Shown here: positions 1 through 10,354 of the stretch, one piece after another
How positions within the stretch are numbered: position 1 is the first letter of the stretch
Layout of the letters: each line of letters opens with the position of its first letter
DNA from: Saccoglossus kowalevskii
Taxonomy: Eukaryota > Hemichordata > Enteropneusta > Harrimaniidae
Direction of reading: 5' to 3'
DNA length: 29,298 nt
Assembly: GCF_000003605.2 (NCBI RefSeq)
Contig: NW_003154744.1
Coordinates: 1 to 29,298, forward strand
Notes under the pieces: model-generated
The model's database searches: none
What the model was told of the DNA's origin: nothing
What the model saw: only the letters and a program-made list of their open reading frames with translations
Made by a program: the position numbers and the translations under genes

Positions 1-954
1 CTGATGACACAAATGTAACCAAAACCAACCTTTAAGAAAGACTAACATGATCGTTATCAACAGGGTTGATAATTGCCAAAAACGTTTAGTTGCTTTACAT
101 TCAGTTGCTTTAGTTATCTCTGTGTGTATGTACCATAAAAACATTACAAATGTTTCCCCCTCTAAAGCTTTGAACACCTAATTATTTATCTTAATTTAGT
201 GGCTTCTTAATCTTTGAAAATTTACATAATTGTGCTCTTTTAGTTCTCCAAAATTGTGTCTGTCACAGATTTTGTTGTTATTGGTCCAGTGATTCAAATT
301 CTAATTTAGGCTACAACTGAATGAGAACAAACAGCGTTGAGAGACAGTACAGGGTGTTACGAACAGTGGAACATTTAAAACATGACCTACAAATGATCCT
401 GTAGACAATAGATAACACACACAAATAACTTACTTTTCTGAGGTTCCAATAGCATTCTTATTATTCAGTCATGGTTTGATACAAGAAATGTTTGTTTTTT
501 GGTTTGTTATGAAATATATGTAAACTTCCAGTTTGTTTTAAAGATTAATCCAGTAACACACATTAAATGTCAGTGACACTTGGTAAATCTGGTAAATGCA
601 CAATTCTTATTAATTTAGGGTTGAAATATGTGCATATTCTTTACTTAATTTCCTTAAATTAGGCAACCTTCTGAACCACTTAACAGATTTAAATAACATT
701 TCGTTCATAGATGGTCTGACATAGATCTTTACATAAATTAATCAATTATTGCTGTTCCAAAGATATTTATTGCCACATTTTCCCATATCTTCATAATTAT
801 AACTATGTATATTTCACCTGCCTTAGTGCCTGTAAGTAATCGAGCATCTGAGCGGATTATGCAAAATGCTCATTACATAGGGCATTTGTGTATATAGATA
901 ACAAACCATATCTTCATCTGTTTGATATCATTCTTGATTCCACCGTAATTTCAG
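1..954. other. Fibrillin intron sequence (left part)
   Basis: AT-rich sequence with many stops in all frames and no cysteine-rich exon that I could find on the + strand. It most likely belongs to the intron before the exon at 955. The expected TB-domain exon must lie further left. Confidence 0.6.
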
Positions 955-1131
955 TTTTATTTGAGGAGCTGTGCAAAGATGGCGGTATGAATCCAGATGG
1001 ACAGGATATAGATGAATGTATCGATGTACCAGGACTATGTGAACATGGCATATGTCTTAACACTGTTGGATCATACAGATGTATATGTAATGGTGGATAT
1101 ACCAGTGACACTGAAGGAACTAAATGTGTTG
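955..1131 (+). CDS. Fibrillin exon: linker after a TB domain plus cbEGF 1 of 7
   Basis: The acceptor is TTTCAG before 955 and the donor is GTAAGA after 1131; the start is phase 1. The encoded stretch begins [21 protein letters not shown], apart from its first split codon, which resembles the tail of the last TB domain in vertebrate fibrillin followed by DGRDIDEC. The EGF domain continues with [14 protein letters not shown] and ends in KCV. An open reading frame running back to 888 is only intron read-through. Confidence 0.88.
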
Positions 1132-4100
1132 GTAAGATACATTCAAATTTATGAGTACATATGCGAGTACATTTCTTTACACCATTTGATCAAATTTGCT
1201 AAATTGTGATACGTAAATGTGTCTGGAACCGTTTCTCGTAGATTAATAGGGTTATATCATGATCATATATACTGGGTTAAATATGGTGCACATCATATGT
1301 TTTGCTGATTGGCAGCCATTTTGTTTTTCTCAAATACAAATTTTCGGCACACGTGTTGATATACATATTTAGTAGACATGTTTATCTATACATGTGACTT
1401 GTAATGTAATTAGGATTACCTGTAATACTATAAGCAAGGTTTGTGCATTAATTCTCAATGCTTGATTTTCATATTTGTATTGTTATTTATATATGTCAAT
1501 ATTTTACATCCTTTTAGATGTTAATGAATGTGATCTACCTACGTCACCGTGTGATTATAACTGCCAGAATACGGAAGGCAGTTTTCTCTGTGGATGTCCT
1601 CGTGGTTTCATACAAGGCTCAGATGGCAAATGTACTGGTAAGATATACTCACCTTATTCTGTTCTTGTCTATATGCATTTATTTCGACACCAAATATTAT
1701 AATACACTTTATCTCATGCCTTGCATCTCTTAGCAATGAATGCTATAATGGAAGTAAAAAAAAATCATGTTTTGTATAATTTTTACATTATGAGGTACTA
1801 AAATATTTACACTAGAAGGAAATGATGAGTACATTATTTAGATCACCATGATCATGTGGTGGTTAAAATCGTGCAATTTTAACGTGACGGAAATGCAATA
1901 AATGTGTAAAATCAATATGATTAATACATGACCCTAATGCGAAAAATGCATGGTGCAAATTTCAGAAATAATGACTATTTTGTATCAACAAATGTATACC
2001 TTATTCCCACTATTTGATGCACATATAGGCAAAAATTGCATTATTATATACTGAATTTGTTTTTATCATAGAAAATATTAAAGGTAGTGTTTGTTTTAAT
2101 GGGAATATAGTACCATGGTTTAGTTTGAATGTTTGTTCATTTGATAGATCTTGATGAGTGCAGTACCGAGGCTCATAACTGTATGTATATCTGTGTGAAT
2201 ACGATTGGTGGTTTTCACTGTAACTGCCCTGAAGGCTACACGCAGCATGGCTCGGGATGTATTGGTCAGTATTTATGTTTAAATCTTAATCTTTTATGAA
2301 ATAAGTTTAATCCACTATTAAAAAAAATACTTTTTTTATGTTTTTGTAAAATAATTTTATTTATATTGTGTGAAATTTAGTGGTGTGTAATAATAAGCTA
2401 ATTAGCAAATTTAATGAAATTAAATTTAGTTCAACTCTTGTACATCTGTCATATACTGTTATTCAAATCTGCCTGAAAATTATTTGAATAGTGAGAATTT
2501 CATTTATTATTTTCATGACATTTGTCTTAAAAAACTATGAGTCTAGCAGCAATAATTTAATGGATCACAGTGGATATAATTGCTTCCTATTTTTATTTAA
2601 CCATACAGATGTGAATGAATGCGCTGAACAGCCCCAATTATGTGGAGGTTTTGGTACCTGTCAGAATGACCCTGGTAGTTATCACTGTGAATGTCAAAGA
2701 GGATATACATGGGAAGTCACTCTCAGTATATGCCAAGGTGAGTATTTAGCAATTCGGCATTTATCAGCTTTTAATTTATGTTTGGTTTGAGCTTTATCCA
2801 TGAGTCTGTATGCAGATTAGCATGAAGACATTAAATTCTGATTTACTAGTTCACACTACTTCATTTCACAAAGCAAGACGGCCGACTGGTGGCCATTTTA
2901 ATGCTAAAAATGGTTTTGTTCTTGATGCATATGCATTTGGTTGTACAGATCTAAATCAAAAAAGCTGACTTATTTACAAGAATGCTGTTCTGGCTGGAGT
3001 CATGACATGGCTTTATTACTTGCAATTATTGATCAAATTACAAATGGCTCTCTGATTCCATTTTCAGTTAAGATGTGCATGTGAATTAGATTTGATTTTT
3101 GGGATTTGATTTACATTTTCTACTAAATACTACTAAATAATATAGGAAAATGACATGTTTTTTTTTTATTATTTCAGATATTGATGAGTGCATTGGTAGC
3201 AATCATAAATGCCAGTATGGGTGTCAAAATACTGTGGGTGGATATAGGTGTAACTGTCCACAAGGATTTCTACAACACTATTATTGGAATCAGTGTGTTG
3301 GTAAGTAAATTGGTGAAAACAAAGGCATAACATCACAGTATTTTTTTATGTAATGTTCCTTGAAATTTGAATGTTACATGTATAAGAATGTTCAACATGC
3401 AAAATTATGTTCGGATTTCAAAACAAATTACTATATATAAAATATAATTTTAATACGTCATCAAAACATTACATGTAATAGCATTTGCCATTTGCTTCAA
3501 AGACAGAATAACTATAATTATATATCTATTTTTTGTTTTTATTTGTAAATAAATAAGTGCACACAGCCTGAGTGCATACTTTGGGATATTTTCATGATAC
3601 CTTTATTATTATTTATCTTTTTTTACTGGCTTGTAGTAATAATTTATGAGAGATTATAGACTGAAATTAAAACAAAAAACGTACTGTGCAAATATTATTG
3701 AGTGATGAGATTCTATTTCAATGGCACATAGTAATGCTTCTGCGTTCAATGTAAACAAAAGAAAATTAAAATGTGAATGCTAGTACATTTTAGAACGAGT
3801 GCTTATTATGGAATGACAAATTCTATTGTTTTCAATGCTAGATGTATACTAATATGGCTTCTGTGTGTTTTCTCAGATGACAATGAATGTGCCAGTAATC
3901 AGAGATGTGGATCAGCAACATGTTACAATACAGTGGGTAGTTATAAATGCGGATGTTCTTCTGGTTTTTCCTTCAATGAGCAGTATTTATCATGTCAAGG
4001 TGAGACATTTTCAATTTACTTTTTTAGCTCCACTGTCGACTTTGTTGAGCGGAGCTTATCTTATGAGTGATTGTCCGTCGTCCATGTCAATGTTTTACTT

Positions 4101-6754
4101 TTTCGACTTCTTCTTGAAAACTACAAGCCTGAATGCTTTGATACTTGGTGTATATGTACCTTGGATAGACCTATCTTAGATTTGTTCATTTCATGATGAT
4201 ATGGTCAATTCTCTGATTTTGGTGAATATTTTTTAAATTTTTGGTAAAAAGTGATATTTTAGACTTCTTGTTAAAACCTGTTAAAGTCTGATTGCTTTGA
4301 TATTACATATATAGGTACTACATGTGGACCTCTCTCAGATTTGTTCATTTTGTGATGATATCTTCAATTTTCCAATTTTAATGAATATTTTTATAATTTT
4401 TGATAAAAAGTTTTTTGAATATTATTCTTTCGAATTCTTATTGAAAACAGCAAATCTGATTGCTTTAATGATACTATACATATTGTTCATCTTCTAATGA
4501 TATCTTTAGTTCTTTAATTGAAATGTGCAATGCTAACAGCGGAGCTATCTCAGATTTACTGTCATTTGAACAACTAGTGGCCATTTATGTGAACAAATTT
4601 GAACATTTCTCAGCGATATTTGAGCCAATTGAATTCACACTTAATTTAAGCAAATATCTTAATTAATATGTAGATGTGTAATGTACATTAATTAATGTAG
4701 TTTCTATTTTTTTGCCTTACAAGATGTGAATGAATGCAGTGGTTCTGTGTCAGGTGGTCAGAATCCTTGTTCTTTTGAGTGTCAGAACACGCGTGGTAGT
4801 TTTAGTTGTGGGTGTCCTACTGGTTACACAGCTGCATTTCAGGGGTGAGTATGTGTACACCATTGATGCCAATCTCTACTTAAACAGCAGTCAGGAAAGT
4901 TTGCAATGTCAACAGTACCAGTCCGTAGAGATGTTTCATACATTCTGAAAAACAACAAATTTTTGTTTTTGTGAATTTTTATTCTCGCAATAGGTGTGAT
5001 AACCTTATATAGCAGTTGTTGCCAACTTTATACCCAATTAACTTACACTAAATAAAACATTCTGTGATTTTATAAACTTTTTAGATACATGTAACTAGGG
5101 GAATATCTTGTGCCAGCTTTTTAGTATGACACAAGATATTCACATACATGTTCCGTTTTGAGCTTAATTATATATTCTATAGATATATATGCATTTATTA
5201 TATACTTGTGACTGTTATTGGGTCCAAAATATTCTGCCAATTGCAGGTTTTTTAGTCAAAGCAATGTCACAAAAGTACAAATCATTTAAAACTGTATGTA
5301 ATTATTACAAACTACTTTTTTATTTCAATTTCAGGTCATGCGTATCAACATTAGGAAGGGAAGCTGAAGGGTGCTATGAATGTGACTTAGCAAAGAAGAA
5401 TGGTGGTGGAGGTGTGCCTTTACAGATTCCACTTCAACCAAGTGGTTACCAATCACCTAACCTTAACGTTAATCAAGATCCATACTATCAGGGCCAGCAA
5501 CCGGTTGACACTGGATATTACCAGCAACCTTATGCAAATCCTGCTGATCAACCTTTTATACAGCCATTTGGGCAATCGCAGGGGTATGGACAAGGTTATG
5601 GACAAGGTTATGGAAAACCACTGGGTCCGAGACAACCTTCTGTTGGTCAGCCATTTGGACAACCAGTTGGTCAGCCATTTGGTCAACCAATTGGACAACC
5701 TGCTGGTCAGCCATATGGACAGCCAGTTGGCCAGCCATTTGGACAGCCAGTTGGCCAGTCATTTGGACAGCCTTTCGGACAGCCTAACAGCCAACAATTC
5801 GGACAGCCTAACAACCAACAATTTGGACAACCAAACAATCAACCTTTTGGGCATCCTAACAACCAGCCGGTAAATGGTGGTTATCCTTATCTTAACAAGC
5901 CAGTTGATGATAATTATAATTCCGGTGCTGAGTATAATCCATATGGTAGATTCAAGAGATCTCCAGAAATTTTAAATAAAGAGGTTAAACATAAAAGCAA
6001 TGCCGAAAAAATTCATGATGACAATTCCAACATCGGTGTTTCTTCCTCAACTACCACAAGATGGGCTGTTGACGGAAATACTTCACAATCTGAAGAGCTG
6101 GAAAAACCATTCTGACAAAAGGTTTGTTGGTGTGCAAAATGGCTCTGCTCTTATGAATAATTCTGAACCTCTCGGTATTGATAATTGGACTGACAGCTTA
6201 TTAAATCGTTCTAGCACAGAAACTACCACTTGGGATAGTCCCATTCCACGTAATACTTCGGACAATGTCAGTGAGGACGATTTTGGTGAATCACATGTAC
6301 CTGGTAATTCATCAATGAATGATATTGAAACATGCATGAACCTGCTGATTCCAATGATACTGAAGCAAGAGATGTAGATGAACAAGATAATAATAATGTT
6401 GCAGATGAAGATTTGGAAACTAATCCTAAACCCATTGTTCTCACAATAAAGCTCCCACATGCAAAACCTCGGAGTAGAATATTGAAGTTTGTGCCCTCGC
6501 TAGCATCATTCGTTGGTGACATGCAGTACAATATCACAAAGGGTAATGACAATGGGTATTTTATGATTAGAGACAAACATGGTTTCACTACTCTCTCATT
6601 CCGAAAGCAGGTTGTGAGGCCTGCTGTGTTTCATCTTGAGTTATCAGGTAAAGTGAAACCCAAACCAATTGGGGAAAAATTAGAAGAAGCTCTATGGAAC
6701 AGCCAAACAAAAAGATCATCAGTGATGGCACTAGAGCTCCACATTGTGCCTTGA
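955..6754 (+). CDS. Fibrillin, C-terminal part (8 exons, 5' end outside window)
   Basis: Fibrillins are secreted glycoproteins that polymerise into extracellular microfibrils. Exons: 955-1131, 1518-1637, 2148-2264, 2609-2737, 3178-3300, 3877-3999, 4724-4844 and 5335-6754. All introns are GT-AG. The first six are phase 1, as expected for one-EGF-per-exon genes, and the seventh is phase 2. The seven EGF domains carry the calcium-binding start D-x-(D/N)-E-C and six cysteines. From memory of FBN1/FBN2 they match the terminal seven domains one to one, for example [20 protein letters not shown] in exon 5. After them come CYEC, a furin-type RFKR and an asprosin-like domain. Unusual points are a ~180-residue Gly/Gln/Pro insert and two compensating frame changes in the last exon. 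Upstream TB and EGF exons lie left of the window. The family call is near certain; orthology to a particular vertebrate paralogue is not implied. Confidence 0.93.
1518..1637 (+). CDS. Fibrillin exon: cbEGF 2 of 7
   Basis: Exactly 40 codons lie between CTTTTAG and GTAAGA, phase 1 at both ends. It encodes [20 protein letters not shown] followed by [11 protein letters not shown]. It carries the calcium-binding DVNEC and the Asn that is often beta-hydroxylated in C-x-N-x4-(Y/F)-x-C. Confidence 0.93.
2148..2264 (+). CDS. Fibrillin exon: cbEGF 3 of 7
   Basis: A 117 bp exon (39 codons) with acceptor GATAG and donor GTCAGT, phase 1 at both ends. It encodes [20 protein letters not shown] then [19 protein letters not shown], which lines up with the DLDEC...CVNTLGGFTC domain of FBN1. 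It contains no useful start codon, so simple ORF scans miss it. Confidence 0.92.
2609..2737 (+). CDS. Fibrillin exon: cbEGF 4 of 7
   Basis: A 129 bp exon (43 codons), acceptor CATACAG, donor GTGAGT, phase 1. It encodes [20 protein letters not shown] then a C-E-C-Q-R-G-Y core. The QPxLCG and CECQRG motifs match the equivalent FBN1 domain. Confidence 0.93.
3178..3300 (+). CDS. Fibrillin exon: cbEGF 5 of 7
   Basis: A 123 bp exon (41 codons). A strong polypyrimidine tract and TTTCAG precede it and GTAAGT follows. It encodes [20 protein letters not shown] and then [20 protein letters not shown]. The second stretch is nearly identical to the vertebrate fibrillin domain and is the most diagnostic segment of the gene. 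Confidence 0.96.
3877..3999 (+). CDS. Fibrillin exon: cbEGF 6 of 7
   Basis: A 123 bp exon (41 codons), acceptor TCTCAG, donor GTGAGA, phase 1. It encodes [20 protein letters not shown] and [20 protein letters not shown]. It matches the DENEC...ACGSASCYNTLGSYKC domain of FBN1. The intron that follows carries a transposable element. Confidence 0.94.
4025..4547 (-). mobile_element. Helentron/pearl-like non-autonomous element, copy 3 (in fibrillin intron 6)
   Basis: It begins TAGCTCCACTGT (4025) and ends ACAGCGGAGCTA (4536-4547), a 12-bp inverted terminal repeat with one mismatch. It carries the same sequence as the elements at 24156 and 24558, but reverse-complemented: a terminal hairpin near 4026-4056, then about two ~157 bp internal units, then the GCTAACAGCGGAGCTATCTC end. 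It lies entirely inside the 4000-4723 intron. It generates a spurious protein-like frame in the hairpin-proximal part. Confidence 0.85.
4724..4844 (+). CDS. Fibrillin exon: cbEGF 7 of 7 (last EGF)
   Basis: A 121 bp exon, acceptor TTACAAG, donor GTGAGT; it starts phase 1 and ends phase 2. It encodes [20 protein letters not shown], then [14 protein letters not shown]. The sixth cysteine of the domain comes from the next exon (G-S-C-V-S), the same split seen at GQG|HCVSG in vertebrate fibrillins. Confidence 0.92.
4845..5334. other. Fibrillin intron 7
   Basis: An AT-rich intron. The only structure seen is a perfect 12-bp inverted repeat, GAATATCTTGTG at 5101-5112 and CACAAGATATTC at 5130-5141, with a 17-base loop. 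Confidence 0.7.
5335..6754 (+). CDS. Fibrillin terminal exon: CYEC motif, Gly/Gln/Pro insert, furin site, asprosin-like domain (frame interrupted)
   Basis: The acceptor TTTCAG precedes 5335. The reading frame runs [20 protein letters not shown], then a Gly/Gln/Pro-rich repeat, then the furin-type site RFKR at 5948-5959. It meets a TGA at 6113. A second frame carries an Asn/Ser/Thr-rich segment (about 6114-6325) with seven N-glycosylation sequons. The first frame then resumes at about 6329 and runs to the TGA at 6752. The end encodes an asprosin-like domain: [20 protein letters not shown], then [20 protein letters not shown] and [18 protein letters not shown], matching the vertebrate ILEL...GNEDGFF...YLHF pattern. 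The shifts fall in A-runs (6102-6106 one base long, 6328-6330 one base short) and cancel. An intron across the gap is possible but would remove the sequon-rich part. Confidence 0.85.
5554..5874 (+). repeat. In-frame coding repeat, (GQPF/GQPV)n, in fibrillin
   Basis: A tandem 12/24-bp repeat encodes alternating GQPF and GQPV/I/A tetrapeptides. It starts with [10 protein letters not shown] and decays into QPNNQ/QPNSQ units at its right end. Codon choice varies between units (cag/caa, cca/cct, ttt/ttc), so the peptide pattern looks conserved beyond simple DNA slippage. It lies between the CYEC motif and the furin-type site. Confidence 0.9.
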
Positions 6755-6924
6755 TGAAATATGTACTAGCTTTTGTTGGTTTTTTAAGCATACTGAATAG
6801 GATGTATTAGATTTTCTGCTTGCTTTGTAGATTCTGCAAAACTTTTGTCAAGAATGAACCCACATGTTTTTTTTCACGTGTAGCAGTCGTACAGCACATT
6901 GAAAAGTAGATATTATGACGTTCA

Positions 6925-6930
6925 AATAAA
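6925..6930 (+). terminator. Poly(A) signal AATAAA of the fibrillin gene
   Basis: AATAAA lies about 170 bases after the fibrillin stop codon and is followed by GGATTTTTTTTT, a plausible downstream T-rich element. A second AATAAA at 7754-7759 could serve a longer 3' UTR. Confidence 0.6.
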
Positions 6931-6945
6931 GGATTTTTTTTTACT

Positions 6946-9771
6946 ATTTCATTCTATTTGTATGATTATACAAACACTGATTCTTTAAATTGGGCATGTG
7001 AGTAATACATATAAATGTATTTGTTGAGACAAACATTGGGCCATACTGTTATATGATCAAGCATTTTGGAGATCATCCTCAATATTTTAGGTTCAGAGGT
7101 TATGGACCGCACAATTTTTAACAATTTAATCTGCATATTTGATAACCTTTGTGTCGTTTCTGATTTACTATATACAACTTCAATCATCAAAGCAATATTT
7201 GATCTAATTTCTGCAAGATTTCACAATTTCACAATATTTTTGTCTTACATACTGTTCATTTGTTATTTCTTTTACGTCTTCTTTATTCAAGCTATAAATG
7301 CCTACAGCTAAATTACATTGTACTTTTAAGGAATTGTGTACTTCCTGTCTGTTGAGAATTACATTCTCGAAGTTATGACAAATCGTTCATGAAACAGATT
7401 TAACTATATGAAAAAATTGATGCATAATACGCCACATTTCAGAGCTAGTTTTGCAACAATTTATAATATTTTGAGTCCTCGAACATTCGTCATATAATGA
7501 TATTGAATAGACCATTTCTTCTGTAAAGAGACCATATGGGACATTTCTAGATTTAGTGTACTTTATGTCGACAACAGTGCTTATAATTACAATGAATCTA
7601 TGCTACTTCTTCTTCAATGATGAATTATAAACATATATTGTATTGTCATGTGTCTGTTTTTTGTGTGCAGTGTCTATTTTGGCAAGGACCACCAACACAA
7701 TTATGATATGTGAAGCCCAAGGTTTTATTTTCTTGCTTGATCGTTGTAATCTTAATAAAATCTGAGTTTATACATCGTTAATGAGTTTGTCTTATTGCCA
7801 TGTCTGTTAGTCCACACTATGTGAGTCACTGCTCTCAGTTCCATGTCACACATAACACATCTTGGTTTATGTCAAAGGCTACAAACCATCCTTAAAATGT
7901 TCCTAGTGCTAATCCACCAATCTGAATGCACCATTCCGAGATACACTATTCTGTGTTTATTTTGTGGTCACGACAATTCATATCTATTTGTTCTTCGCAT
8001 TACATCATACCACATTACGTCAAAGTAGGAAAAGGTACTGAAAAAAAGAAACAACCTAGACTAGGTTCAACTGTAATTCGAACTTTGCGCAACGAGTGAT
8101 ATGATAAACCTACTGTTCTGGGCTACCTGGAACTCTATGTCCGTCAATGGTTTGGAGTTACTAGTATATGTAAGATCATGAATATTCATAAGTTGATTGA
8201 TATGTAGCTTTTGAATATAGGCTCCACCTGTCACAATTTGAATTTCGTGACTTGTATTAAGAGTTGAGAAAAGTTGAAAGTGGAACAGATAGTTGGTAAG
8301 TGGTTTGGAATCAGTAAAAAGTAGGACAGGATCGGGGATATAAAATTCAACGTAATTCCTGGGCTACAATGTGGCTTAAATTTCCAATTGCACCAGCTTT
8401 CACTTCATAACACTTTTGATCATTTTACTGAACACCAAACTCTATTTTTAGGGGCGAGTCTAAGCCAATGTGGACGAAAATATTGTTCGACACACTAATA
8501 TACTGAAATATGATTTATTATAAATTCAAATGTTGAGCTTGAAAAACAGAAGTAAGTAAGTTTGTTAAACTAAGCATTTCATATATATTGGTGTTGTTTT
8601 CAGACTGAAAAGTTAGAATTTGATTGCTGGAATATGAATACAGTGGGTTTTTTCAACGTCTGATGAATTTCTTAATGGCGGTCCAATTCCATTTTCGACT
8701 TGTGTGCACTCAATCAGAAGTTTGACATTAATTTAACTTTTTTCCTGTTAATAAGTTTAATGGGCGGCAGTCGTCGTGCCGCGTGCTGTTCGATATGGAA
8801 CTCGTAGCGACGTATACAACGCGTGTAAAATACATTGTTTATTTACATGAAATTCGAACACGCGCTGCGCAACGACCATCGCGCTTTAAATACGTTGCAG
8901 TATTTCTTTGAGCGGCTCTTTTAAATGTCCATTACCCTGTGTTTATTCAGAAAACAGTTTCTTTTGAAATTTCAACAGCAGTGTTTTTCATGTTCCCTGG
9001 CCAATGGAATGTCAGTACTATTGATGCGATAGCTGTTTTGTATACGCGCCTTATTCATAAATGTACTAATACCGTAACCGATTGCTCAAAATGTCTATCT
9101 ATGTTGAATGTCTATGTACCTCTGAAACTTCTCAGTATATTTCCAAATTGAGTATTGTTCGTACGGGCTTGGCCAATTATTTTCCAACGTTCACTTGTAA
9201 TACTAGTAGTCTTTGTGCCAGAATCTAAGCTGGATCAATATCTTGCTGACTGTCATCCAGTCGCTTGGTCGATTATGTTAGACATAAAACTTGAGAAACA
9301 GTGAAGTAAGCTATGATAACAACGCGAAATAACTAATTTCACGTTAGCGACTCGATAATGTTCCCGGGCGCCACTTATCATTACGTAAACTCTTGACATT
9401 TTCTCGAAAACTACTTAACGAAAACGATTTTGTGTGCATCAATGCTTAATCAATTGAATTAACTGGACCAAATTCGTTAACGTAGGTCCGATTCTGTTCT
9501 ATTATTTTCGAAATAACTTTTATTATTAGGAAATCATTTTATTTGATTTAATTTAATAAAAAACACACGGTCACACATAATGCATTGCTGTTTTTTTTTT
9601 TCTACCAATGCATCCACCACCAATAGCATCACAATTCAGCCGATTATACGGTTACTAATAATGTGCTAATTACGTGATTCAGCACAACTTTTAGACTCGG
9701 AGTCAAATATGTATCTGTATTAACGCGTCTCCAGCCTTATACTCTTAATAGTCGTCTCGTAATCTCGTACA
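6946..9771. other. Intergenic, no gene recognised
   Basis: AT-rich DNA downstream of fibrillin. Short ORFs have no recognisable content. A CpG-rich patch at about 8760-8895, much richer than its surroundings, could be regulatory. There is no direct support for a promoter. Confidence 0.5.
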
Positions 9772-10143
9772 GTGAATGCGGTCAATGACCTGGTGTATGG
9801 CATGACGGTCAACACCGGGGAGAGTGTGGGTTAGAATTCCAAGGTAGTAGGCTGCCCATTTGCCAGGCTCGCGGCACTCGTATTTTGAAGGTACTCGTAC
9901 GTAAAGCTGAATCGGTCCTTGAGCTGTTCTTAAATCTCGATGGGCACGTAGACGTCATTTTCTCGCATTAACTGACGTAGTCTCTATCTATACACGTGAA
10001 TATGCTCGAGTTGTGATGTGCTGTCCCGCATTTCCGATACTCTGGATCGTCTCGTTCTGTTGACAGGAGATGATTGTCCGTATGGCGATATACGTCTTCA
10101 ATCGGAAAAATGCTATAAATACATAAATAAATAAATTAATAAA
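9772..10143 (+). mobile_element. tRNA-derived SINE, copy 1
   Basis: The left part carries Pol III promoter-like boxes: TGGCATGACGG (A-box-like, about 9799) and GGTTAGAATTCC (B-box-like, about 9829). Next comes a block shared with the copy at 12520: GCTCGCGGCACTCGTATTTT here and GCTTGTGGCATTCGTATTTG there. The right part shares GTTGACAGGAGA, TCTTCAATC and an (AAAT)n tail with that copy. Head and family assignment are inferred; the shared tail is directly visible. Confidence 0.6.
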
Positions 10144-10354
10144 TACTGTAAAATGACTAATTTTCACTGGGTTTAAATTTCACTGATTTACCATTTCAGG
10201 CATATTCAGTGGGTTTTAAATTCACGGTTTCGTCATTTAGATAATGTGTTCTATGCTAAATTTTACATATTCACTGGGTTTTAATTTAGCGCATTTTCCA
10301 GTCAGCGAAATAAGCTAAATTAAAACCCAGTGAATAATTACTACCTTTACAGTA
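10144..10354. mobile_element. Miniature inverted-repeat element with long TIRs (TACTGTAAA ends)
   Basis: The ends are TACTGTAAA (10144-10152) and TTTACAGTA (10346-10354). About 38 bp of each end match as imperfect inverted repeats. Inside is a perfect 23-bp inverted repeat, 10268-10290 and 10314-10336, with a 23-base loop; both arms contain the phrase CACTGGGTTTTAATTTAG. Further diverged copies of that phrase occur near 10162 and 10207. The element abuts the A/T-rich tail of the SINE. Confidence 0.75.

Larger units (their letters stand above)
1132..3876. other. Fibrillin introns 1-5 in this window
   Basis: The non-coding parts are 1132-1517, 1638-2147, 2265-2608, 2738-3177 and 3301-3876 (340-580 bp each). 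They are AT-rich with ordinary GT-AG ends. I saw no recognisable mobile element or extra exon in them. Confidence 0.7.

Noticed and set aside
3865-4179. 104-residue + strand ORF running out of the fibrillin exon
   Set aside because: It is a frame-shifted shadow of the exon plus the transposable element. The same peptide ([20 protein letters not shown]) appears antisense at 25169-25369, showing it comes from the repeat.
5189-5334. Start of the 308-residue ORF at 5189
   Set aside because: The stretch before 5335 is intron. The exon begins at the TTTCAG acceptor and continues the split codon from the previous exon.
5453-5762. Two - strand ORFs opposite the Gly/Gln/Pro repeat
   Set aside because: Antisense readings of a tandem repeat whose + strand frame is clearly spliced fibrillin coding sequence.
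6000-6400. An intron hiding the frame change in the fibrillin last exon
   Set aside because: Weak candidate sites only (GTTAAA near 5984, TTGCAG near 6401). Removing the segment would discard seven clustered N-glycosylation sequons, and single-base A-run changes explain everything.
9745-9951. 68-codon open frame on the - strand with protein-like composition
   Set aside because: It lies within the SINE-like unit (A/B-box-like sequences and shared blocks), lacks a start codon, and all three frames there are fairly open.
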